DNA from: M55B167 sp046482825 | GTDB taxonomy: Bacteria; Verrucomicrobiota; Kiritimatiellia; RFP12; UBA1067 | DNA length: 64,000 nucleotides | Direction: 5' to 3' | Assembly (NCBI GenBank): GCA_046482825.1 | Contig: JAWOEI010000081.1 | Span: 62,001-126,000, forward strand | In this document: piece by piece, positions 35,021-42,559 of the stretch | How the letters are laid out: every line of letters begins with the position of its first letter | Numbering within the stretch: position 1 is the stretch's first letter | Position numbers and translations under genes: made by a program | Notes under the pieces: model-generated | Told to the model about the DNA's origin: nothing | Databases searched by the model: none | Seen by the model: only the letters and a program-made list of their open reading frames with translations

Positions 35021-36169
35021 TTATTTATTTTTATGGTAGAAACTGATGACTTTTTTCAAATTAATCATAATATAAGGTTCATCACAAGCTGGCGTTTTTC
35101 TGCCGGCATCGGCAAACCACATATCAAGAGTCTCAGGCAGAAAAACAGCGTTATGCAGATTGGATTTCATTGCGACAGGACGCTTGATTATCTCTATCAT
35201 TTTTTCCGCGTCGATGCTGCCGAAATTCTTTTTTATACGTTCAGACAGTTTGCGGGCCCGGGCCGGGCCGGAAATCAGCACTGTATCCTTCGGGACATCA
35301 GGCAGCAGATCATGCTGCTCTCCCGGTTCAAGAACCATCACATCTTCCGGACGGGCGCGTATTCCGACCATATTACGCTGAGAATCGCTGATCACGTAAT
35401 AATACTCACAGGTACGGGGTTCACGCTTCATCAAGGCAACAGCTTCTTCAACACTCTTCGCTTTTTCGGCGATTTCGCGCATCAGAAAGGTCATGGGCAT
35501 TCCATGCCAACTCTCCTCACTCCTGCCACCCATCTCTCCGATAGCAAGACCATGTTCATTCATGGCCGTAACAGTTCCGAGAAAACCGGCATACCCCAGC
35601 GAGATCCAGGCAAAACCGTCTTCAGGAATAAAAATCTGAACAAGAGTATATTTCTGAAGGTGGATATCACGCATATAATCCAGCACACGGGCATGCACAA
35701 CAGCCCCTCCTTTTGCAGCACTGTTACAAACCGCGACACCGCTGCAGTGGAAAAGCTCGGGAAAAAAATTACCGCAGATGACATCACGACGGGTAATACC
35801 TGCAGCATCAGCCATGGCATAACATTCATTCAGAAAACGTTTCGGTGTATGCGGCGAAGCCTTGCGGAAGATTTCATCGATTTTATCGAAAAACCATATA
35901 CCCTTACGGACAGTGTAGGCGGCACCCACCAGCGACATAGTCTGCGGCATAACATGCGGAACAAGATCTCCCGCAAGCCGTCCGTGAGCTGCCCCCATCT
36001 GCTGCGGGGTGCCTTCGACTACAAGAATTCTTTTTCCGCCGGCCATGCAAAGCATTCCATGACCATCGCTGTCACGCTTCACAACTGTCAGCTCAGGCAT
36101 CTGAGCTGACAGAAAACCGACCGCACATAAAACCAGAATCAGAATTTTTCTATAAATCATGACATACAT
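35021..36169 (-). CDS. Secreted C45-type (Ntn) acyltransferase/hydrolase-like protein
   Basis: A 382-residue protein with a signal peptide (KILILVLCAVGFLSAQ). Similarity is to the C45/acyl-CoA:6-aminopenicillanate acyltransferase-like Ntn hydrolases: VEGTPQQMGAAHGRLAGD early, then HCSGVAVCNSAAKGGAVVHA, in which Cys142 would become the N-terminal nucleophile after autocleavage, VTAMNEHGLAIGEMGG, and FADAGRKTPAC late. These enzymes cut or form amide bonds. The gene overlaps the end of the alpha/beta hydrolase gene by 20 bp, so the two form an operon and may handle the same compound. ATG 36160 (MIYRK) is an alternative start. Confidence 0.65.
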   Translation of the reverse strand: MYVMIYRKILILVLCAVGFLSAQMPELTVVKRDSDGHGMLCMAGGKRILVVEGTPQQMGAAHGRLAGDLVPHVMPQTMSLVGAAYTVRKGIWFFDKIDEIFRKASPHTPKRFLNECYAMADAAGITRRDVICGNFFPELFHCSGVAVCNSAAKGGAVVHARVLDYMRDIHLQKYTLVQIFIPEDGFAWISLGYAGFLGTVTAMNEHGLAIGEMGGRSEESWHGMPMTFLMREIAEKAKSVEEAVALMKREPRTCEYYYVISDSQRNMVGIRARPEDVMVLEPGEQHDLLPDVPKDTVLISGPARARKLSERIKKNFGSIDAEKMIEIIKRPVAMKSNLHNAVFLPETLDMWFADAGRKTPACDEPYIMINLKKVISFYHKNK

Positions 36170-37862
36170 CCGTTACAAACTGGAAAGCCGAGGCAAACAT
36201 CTGCATCACATCTTTCTGACGTACTTTCTGCCTGACAAGATTTTCGTCCGGATCAAAAAGAGAACTATGCGAAGCTGCATTTATCTGCCAGTGTGAAAAT
36301 TCTATCTTTCCGCTTGAATCTTCAAGATCCCATACCAGGCGCTGCGGAAAACGCCCGCTTGAATCAAACACTATATCAGCACTTCCTTTCTGCTCTTTTT
36401 TCACACTTACCAGATGGAGAACTTTGTTACCGTCTCTGTTTTTAACAGTTGCTTCCGCATAGTTGTTAATCAGTTCCGGGGAGAGTGCCGCACCAGCTGC
36501 CAATCCGGCTGCCATCCGGTAGTACAGCATTGATTCCGAATCTGTCAGATCAACCAGTTTCAGGTTTTCATCAAATAATTCTGTACCGCAGAAGACCTTT
36601 TTACCTCCACCTGTTATCCAGGGAAAAGAACCGCGTCCCAGACCGGCCCGTCCCACCTCCGGGAAAACACCGGATAATTTAAAACATCCATTATTACCAA
36701 GTGCAAGATCAAAATCGGCTTTAAACTTTTTGCCTTTGACATCAAATTCCAGCTTCATGCCGACCATATGCGCGCAACCATCCTTAGGTTCAGCGGCAAT
36801 CAGTTCAGACAGATCTCTGATAAAAACACCAAGCAGCACCACGGGAGTGAGATTGTTCCGGACTGCAGACGGCTTCCAGTCCGCAGGCATATCCTCGGCA
36901 AAAAAGGATGTCAGATCATCCATAACACCGGAAAGACCGGCCATAGCGGAGTAGTGTCCCATTCCTTTAAGACATATCATGCTTTCAGGATGTCCGACGG
37001 CATCAAAAAGTCTGATGCTACACTCCGGCGGCATAATCTGATCTTTCTCGGCTCTGACCATGCGCAACCGTCCTGCTTCTGCCATCTTTTTAAGCTGAGG
37101 CACAGCGGTCAAAGGGTCCTGCTGCTTCACACACTCCCAGATTTGATCCTGCTGATCTGCGCTGAGATTCTGAATAAAAACTTTTAAATCCCGGGTTTCA
37201 CGCGCGGAGAGAATCACCTTTTTCAGGTCACCGGCAACCAGAGAAAGGTAGGCGCGTTTTATACGTGTCTCATGCGCACAGAGCGCTCCGGCCCTGATTG
37301 CTCCCAGGCTTATTCCGGTCACACCGCATTTTTCAGGATCAACACCTTCCTGGTCCCGGATGATATCAAAAGCCCGTCTGGCATCAGCAGTACTTTGCCT
37401 GAATCCGGTCATCAGTGAATCAAAGCTCTGAATCAAAGCACGGCGTCCCAGTTTACCGCCACGTGAACCATAGTATGGCTGTTTGAAAAACATTGCCGCT
37501 ATCCCAGCTTCGGAAAGACGCGAACACATCATGCGGCTAAGCGCAAAATCCCCTTTTAGAATGTGCATAACTATGACTGCTGGCACCCCGCTGTCCGGTT
37601 TCAGCCCCACAGGAATAAAAAGTTCGGCAGGAACTATGTTATTTTGAGGCAGCGCGGATTTTACCGGTGATGGATAGGTCACGCTGTAGATCACATGATT
37701 ACGCACCTTCTCCTTCAAACTACGCGTATAAGTGAAACCCTCTCCATTATAGCTGTCTGAAGCAGCAACAGTAAGCTTCTCCTCTGCCGCATTCCCGAAA
37801 GTTACGGCGGGAGAAACAAACACATAAAAAAGTAATGTTAAAAAATAAATTTTTATCTTCAT
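36150..37862 (-). CDS. Secreted alpha/beta hydrolase (dienelactone-hydrolase-like)
   Basis: A 570-residue protein with a signal peptide (LTLLFYVFVSPAVTFGNA). The alpha/beta hydrolase core occupies about 60-320: oxyanion region VIVMHILKGDFALSR, nucleophile elbow GVTGISLGAIRAG (Gly-x-Ser-x-Gly), acid near RAEKDQIMPPE and catalytic His in LKGMGHYSAM. A second domain of about 200 residues follows with no family I recognise (LVDLTDSESMLYYRM ... GKIEFSHWQINAASH). It lies 31 bp downstream of the binding-protein/permease fusion on the same strand and overlaps the C45-type gene, so the three are probably one unit for uptake and cleavage of an ester or amide. Substrate unknown. Confidence 0.7.
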   Translation of the reverse strand: MKIKIYFLTLLFYVFVSPAVTFGNAAEEKLTVAASDSYNGEGFTYTRSLKEKVRNHVIYSVTYPSPVKSALPQNNIVPAELFIPVGLKPDSGVPAVIVMHILKGDFALSRMMCSRLSEAGIAAMFFKQPYYGSRGGKLGRRALIQSFDSLMTGFRQSTADARRAFDIIRDQEGVDPEKCGVTGISLGAIRAGALCAHETRIKRAYLSLVAGDLKKVILSARETRDLKVFIQNLSADQQDQIWECVKQQDPLTAVPQLKKMAEAGRLRMVRAEKDQIMPPECSIRLFDAVGHPESMICLKGMGHYSAMAGLSGVMDDLTSFFAEDMPADWKPSAVRNNLTPVVLLGVFIRDLSELIAAEPKDGCAHMVGMKLEFDVKGKKFKADFDLALGNNGCFKLSGVFPEVGRAGLGRGSFPWITGGGKKVFCGTELFDENLKLVDLTDSESMLYYRMAAGLAAGAALSPELINNYAEATVKNRDGNKVLHLVSVKKEQKGSADIVFDSSGRFPQRLVWDLEDSSGKIEFSHWQINAASHSSLFDPDENLVRQKVRQKDVMQMFASAFQFVTDVCHDL

Positions 37863-37893
37863 GTACTAATACTGTCAGATGCGGGAATTAAAG

Positions 37894-40536
37894 TCAATTG
37901 GTATCGGCGCGACGGAATTCGACACGGCGGAGAATGCGTATCTGAAGATATGTGAATCCGATGAGGGCAACTCCCAGGAACCAGGCCATGGTGGTTGCAG
38001 TACTGAAACGCAGGTTATTGTATGCCTCTTTCCAGATGGCCAGACTGAGCACATTGGTGGCATCACCGGGACCACCGAAAGTCAGAAGGAAAATGCTACC
38101 CATCCCCTGGAAAGCGGCAATAAAAGCCCCTACGAAATTGATAACCATCAGAGGCAGCATCTGCGGAAGGGTGATATGACGAAAACGGCGCATGATACCG
38201 GCACCGTCTATAGCGGCCGCCTCATAATAATCTGACGGCAGCGACTGCAGTGCCGCCACATAAATCAGGCTGGCCATTCCGGCTCCTGCCCACACTCCGG
38301 GCAGGATACAGCATATCATCGCCAGCGCAGGATCCTGCAGCCAGCTCTGCGCGGGTATACCAACATAAGCCAGCAGCTGATTGAGCATGCCGTTCTCTGT
38401 CGGATCATACATCAGTTTCCAGAGCAGAGTGATCACCAGAGCACTGGTCAATTGCGGCAGGAAGTAAAGTGTCCGGAAAAAAACTTTGCCACGGGGAATT
38501 TCTGTCAGCATAAGCGCCAGCAACACCGGACTGAGAAAACCCAGCACAAGGGTGATACCCACATATAGCAGGGTACGCCCCCAGGAGGCCCAGAAACCGC
38601 TGTCAGTTGCCACCATTATAAAATTATCCAGTCCCGCCCAGCTGCTTTCACCCACTATTCTGTAGGACTGAAAGGCCATCACCACACCGCGTATCAGGGG
38701 ATAATAACTCCACAGAGCAATGGAAAAAAGAGCCGGTGCCAGCATCAGCCACGGCGAAATGCCGTGTTTCACTTTAATCGCTGTACCGGACTTCTGTGCC
38801 GCCTCTGCACGGCTCTCGCGTAATATCAGCATGAAGCATATCAGCAGGACACAGCAAACCACCCCGAAGATAACACGGGCCAGGGGGCGTTTCCGCTGCA
38901 TCACTTCCTCCGGCACATCAAACATCAGACCTCTGTTCGCATCGGCGTTAATGGAACGGAGAGCCTCTTCATAGTCAAAATCCTCACCGCTATCGGAAAG
39001 AAGAATTCCCAGTAAACGCCGGCTGATAAGGTCTGACACAGCCTGCCAAAAACCGGCATAGGGTTCGGTACAGGTTAAGATATCCCCTCTATCGATGCGC
39101 TCGTAATTGCGTTTAATCCCAGCGGGAACCTCATCGAGATATTCGTCAAACCCCATCCTTCTGAGATCGTCGGGATTGCACCAGCGGGCATGGCCCTCCA
39201 ATACTTTCTGACGCACTTCTTCATCCTTGACAGCGCTGCTTGTGATCTGTCTGAGGCATTTCCAGACCATATCGCGTTCTTCTTTTGAACGGCGGCCGAC
39301 CCCTTCTGTCATACTGTAAAAATGCTTATGGACCTGAAAAACCGGTTTCATGCCCTTCTCTTTTGCCGGAATAGGCATAATACCTACCATGTCCGACGGC
39401 AGATTCAAATCACGAGTGATTGTTTCCATCAGTTCAGCACCGGAGAAAACCGCCACCACCTCACCGCGTTCAAAGAGATAGGGAAGTTCACTGTTAAGAC
39501 GCGGCAGGGCACGGGAAACACCTTTGATTATATCGTCATCCTTGAAATCAACACGTACTCCGTCAGAATCCACAGCAAACCCTGCCGATATATTCTCAGG
39601 TTTCAGATCTATCGGTTTTCCTCCTGGACCGCGTATCCACGGAGCCCACACAAGGCGGTGCAGAAATGCAGTGGCCTCAACAGATGCCGGTGAATCAAAA
39701 TCCGCCTGCCACTCACCTTCAGCCCGGGAGAGATCTTCTCCGGTTGCGGGAACAATAAAATCCGTCTCATCCATATCAAAACGGTAAACCTGCCCTGTAT
39801 CCGGGGACTTGCGCAGATTAACAACAGGAGAACCTCCGGCAGACTGCATCCACGGCAGCCAGGCCCAGGGACGGTTTTCAATAGCGAAGGCATACTGTCC
39901 GCGCTGGAGCTCGGCTCCGGATATTTTACGCCGCGGGAAAGTCAGTTTCTGACACCACCGGTAGAACTCATCCCAGGTTTCAGGGATATACTCAGGATCG
40001 ATACCGGCCGACTGCACAAGATCTTTGCGATAAACGATGCCGTAGTACCAGGTGCCGGCAAAAGGCACACCGTAAATTTTACCGTCTTTTACAGCTACCT
40101 GCCTCCAGAGAGCGGGCACATTCTTCCATCCATCCCATTTTGCTTCGCTGTCATCAATACGTCCATCCCCGTCCAGATCATCACCTATCCATTCGTTGAG
40201 AGGATGAATAAATCCCTGTTCGCTGTCGTGTCTGATGATGTGAAACCAGCAGTAATAGATATCAGGTGCCATACCGCCAGCAAGAGAGAGCATAAAAGGG
40301 GCGCGTCCCCCGGCACCCGGGAGCGTAAGGCCGCCCCATTTCTGAGGATTGAGACGGGGTTCCTTCCGGACAAGTTTGAGTATCTCACGGGTTGTCGGGC
40401 CTTCCGGAGTGTCGGGATCATATCCATGAAGAAAGGACACATTTATCATGTCGCCGGAAGCTGGGGCAGGTGATGCTCCCAGAGCAGAACCGATAAACAC
40501 ACAAAACAAAAAAAGAAGAATATGAACGTTCAGCAT
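37894..40536 (-). CDS. ABC transporter: solute-binding protein fused to MalF-type permease
   Basis: An 880-residue fusion. After a signal-like helix (ILLFLFCVFIGSALGA), residues 30-520 form a family-1 sugar-binding protein: FMLSLAGGMAPDIYYCW, GKIYGVPFAGTWYYGIVYRK, DEFYRWCQKLTFPR and FERGEVVAVFSGAELM. A helix near 560 (VIFGVVCCVLLICFMLIL) leads to a permease of the MalF type (about 590-870) with the EAA loop YYEAAAIDGAGIMRRFRHIT, which contacts the ATPase. Residues 120-131 form a perfect EF-hand calcium loop inside the binding domain. No MalG-type permease and no ATPase gene is adjacent, although the downstream neighbours are one operon. The ATG at 40536 has no strong ribosome site. Confidence 0.85.
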   Translation of the reverse strand: MLNVHILLFLFCVFIGSALGASPAPASGDMINVSFLHGYDPDTPEGPTTREILKLVRKEPRLNPQKWGGLTLPGAGGRAPFMLSLAGGMAPDIYYCWFHIIRHDSEQGFIHPLNEWIGDDLDGDGRIDDSEAKWDGWKNVPALWRQVAVKDGKIYGVPFAGTWYYGIVYRKDLVQSAGIDPEYIPETWDEFYRWCQKLTFPRRKISGAELQRGQYAFAIENRPWAWLPWMQSAGGSPVVNLRKSPDTGQVYRFDMDETDFIVPATGEDLSRAEGEWQADFDSPASVEATAFLHRLVWAPWIRGPGGKPIDLKPENISAGFAVDSDGVRVDFKDDDIIKGVSRALPRLNSELPYLFERGEVVAVFSGAELMETITRDLNLPSDMVGIMPIPAKEKGMKPVFQVHKHFYSMTEGVGRRSKEERDMVWKCLRQITSSAVKDEEVRQKVLEGHARWCNPDDLRRMGFDEYLDEVPAGIKRNYERIDRGDILTCTEPYAGFWQAVSDLISRRLLGILLSDSGEDFDYEEALRSINADANRGLMFDVPEEVMQRKRPLARVIFGVVCCVLLICFMLILRESRAEAAQKSGTAIKVKHGISPWLMLAPALFSIALWSYYPLIRGVVMAFQSYRIVGESSWAGLDNFIMVATDSGFWASWGRTLLYVGITLVLGFLSPVLLALMLTEIPRGKVFFRTLYFLPQLTSALVITLLWKLMYDPTENGMLNQLLAYVGIPAQSWLQDPALAMICCILPGVWAGAGMASLIYVAALQSLPSDYYEAAAIDGAGIMRRFRHITLPQMLPLMVINFVGAFIAAFQGMGSIFLLTFGGPGDATNVLSLAIWKEAYNNLRFSTATTMAWFLGVALIGFTYLQIRILRRVEFRRADTN

Positions 40537-40627
40537 ACAGCATTCAATTTTACGGATTTCACTTCTTACACCAGTATCTTCTCTTTTTCAGAGTAATTCC
40601 GCGCTACCGGCAGATACCGGTCTTTGA

Positions 40628-40975
40628 TTATTCCGCGCGCAGTATTCTGAACCCTTCACATCCTTTCTCAAGTTCCCTGCTTGTCCATGAACGGGGAAAG
40701 CCGATGCACTGCGAGGGTTTGACACTGTGAATCCGGCAGGTATTGTCATCCTGCAGGAAAATACAGCGTCCGTCTCCGTGTTCCACCAGAGTCAGGTCAC
40801 GACGCCCATTGGTCAACACTGTATATTCACGGGTGAAATCATACACATTCATCTCCAGAAAAGCGGCTATCTTTTCCGCCTCCCCCTCCTTCAGAATCAC
40901 ATACCCCGGAAGAGAACAGCAGTATCCGCATTGCTGACAGACAAAATCATCGAGGCTCTGTTTCCCGTTCGTCAT
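40628..40975 (-). CDS. YkgJ-family cysteine-cluster protein
   Basis: A 115-residue protein with the YkgJ/CxxCxxCC pattern: FVCQQCGYCCSLPGYV near the N-terminus, GRCIFLQDDNTCRIHSVKPS and QCIGFPRSW later, so seven or more Cys residues that probably bind iron-sulfur or zinc. It was once called a Fe-S oxidoreductase-like family, and its function is unknown. Its ATG is 2 bp after the thrC stop, on the same strand, so it is translationally coupled to threonine synthase. Confidence 0.8.
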   Translation of the reverse strand: MTNGKQSLDDFVCQQCGYCCSLPGYVILKEGEAEKIAAFLEMNVYDFTREYTVLTNGRRDLTLVEHGDGRCIFLQDDNTCRIHSVKPSQCIGFPRSWTSRELEKGCEGFRILRAE

Positions 40976-40977
40976 GC

Positions 40978-42375
40978 CTATGCCTGACGCGCCTGATCAC
41001 TCTCGATCTTATTCCTGATAAATTCTGCGACGGTTCGGCTCTCCGCAGCCATCACCTCTTTACGGGCGGGCATATCCGTGAGAGCATCAATCAACTCGTG
41101 GTGCGCAACATCCTCACCGGTGGCGCGTTTTATCGCTTCGCCGAATTTAGCCGGATGCGCAGTTGCCAGAGCAATCATGGGAGCATCATCCTGCAAGTAA
41201 CGTGATGCCACAGAAACCCCCACAGCACTGTGGGGGTCAAGAAGATAGGCATACTTTTCCCAGTACTCTCTGATAACATCCAGAGTCTTTTCCATATCAC
41301 CGCGTCCCGCGGCAAAAACACCGTCAGGATTGTAATCCTCAATGCTCAGCGATCCTGAATTCCGGAATTCCTCCATCCACTTGCAAAGCATTGCGGAATC
41401 TTTACCGCATAGATAATAGAGATATCTCTCAAAATTACTGGCAACCTGGATGTCCATTGAAGGACTAAAAGTTTCAAACACACTGCCGAGCCTGTATTCC
41501 CCACTGTTGAAAAAACGGGAGAGTATATCATTTTCGTTGGTAGCCAGAACCAGCCTGTCAACGGGCAGCCCCATTCTAAAAGCAATATAACCGGCAAAAA
41601 TATCACCGAAGTTGCCGGTGGGCACAGTGAAACGCACCTTTTCCGCCCCGGTTTTCTCCATAACCTGAAAGGCGGCATAAAAATAATAAACGATCTGTGC
41701 CAGAACACGGGCCCAATTAATTGAATTCACAGCACCCAGTTTGTAGCTGTCGCGGAATTCCAGATCGCCGAAGAGCCCTTTCACAATATTCTGGCAGTCA
41801 TCAAATGTGCCTGAAAGCCCGAGATTATAGACATTATCATCCAGAACACTGGTCATCTGACGCTCCTGCACGGGGCTCACTCTGCCGTTGGGATGAAGAA
41901 CAAAGATTCTGATATGCCCGCGCCCGCGAACCCCATAGATGGCGGCGCTTCCCGTATCGCCGCTGGTAGCGGCAAGAATATTCATCTCCCCGCCGTTCTC
42001 TTCAAGAATATACTCAAAAAGATTACCGAGAAACTGCAGGGCCACATCCTTAAAAGCCAGAGTCGGACCATGAAACAGCTCAAGAATATGCAGAGGGCCC
42101 ACTTCCACGACAGGAGTAATATCCGAGCGGCGAAATGCTCCATAGCTCTTTTCTATAATGGTACGCAAAGCGGAAGCCGGAAGATCATCGGCATAAAGCC
42201 TCATGATCTCAAAAGCCAGGTCGGAGTAGGTCATGTGACGCCAGGAATCCAGGCGTTCAGTCACATCGGGAATCTCATCAGGCAGAAAAAGGCCTCCATC
42301 ACGGGCAAGCCCTGTCAGAACGGTCTCCTTGAAAGAAAGAGGATCTCCTCCCCCTCGCGTGCTCAAATATTGCAT
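40978..42375 (-). CDS. thrC: Threonine synthase
   Basis: A 465-residue PLP enzyme that converts O-phosphohomoserine to threonine. The start MQYLSTRGGGDPLSFKET and RDGGLFLPDEIP are typical; the PLP lysine is Lys109 in FHGPTLAFKDVALQFLG. Further on, AATSGDTGSAAIYGVRGRG (phosphate loop), VLHPNGRVSPVQERQMTS, AVNSINWARVLAQIVYYFYA and VPTGNFGDIFAGYIA. Length and motifs fit the yeast/E. coli-type group. AGGTGG lies 5 bases before the ATG. It is followed after 2 bp by the YkgJ-family gene. Confidence 0.93.
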   Translation of the reverse strand: MQYLSTRGGGDPLSFKETVLTGLARDGGLFLPDEIPDVTERLDSWRHMTYSDLAFEIMRLYADDLPASALRTIIEKSYGAFRRSDITPVVEVGPLHILELFHGPTLAFKDVALQFLGNLFEYILEENGGEMNILAATSGDTGSAAIYGVRGRGHIRIFVLHPNGRVSPVQERQMTSVLDDNVYNLGLSGTFDDCQNIVKGLFGDLEFRDSYKLGAVNSINWARVLAQIVYYFYAAFQVMEKTGAEKVRFTVPTGNFGDIFAGYIAFRMGLPVDRLVLATNENDILSRFFNSGEYRLGSVFETFSPSMDIQVASNFERYLYYLCGKDSAMLCKWMEEFRNSGSLSIEDYNPDGVFAAGRGDMEKTLDVIREYWEKYAYLLDPHSAVGVSVASRYLQDDAPMIALATAHPAKFGEAIKRATGEDVAHHELIDALTDMPARKEVMAAESRTVAEFIRNKIESDQARQA

Positions 42376-42559
42376 TCAATCCACCTTTGTTAAATCCTGC
42401 CCGCAGAACAAAAACAGCATATTGATTCTCTGCGGAGAGTTTGTCATATATCAAAGTGTTTTGTTGTCAGGACCATAGCGCAGAGTGTAGGGTGTATCCT
42501 GAAAAAAGCTGTTTATTTCCGCCGCACCAGACCCTTCGCACACTGCATGAATCCAGCAT

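Noticed and set aside
35033..36109. 358-codon plus-strand frame
   Set aside because: It is antisense to the C45-type hydrolase; His/Arg/Thr-rich composition typical of a shadow frame.
42376..42559. Possible threonine leader peptide or riboswitch before thrC
   Set aside because: No Thr/Ile codon run, terminator/antiterminator pair or conserved riboswitch core could be recognised.
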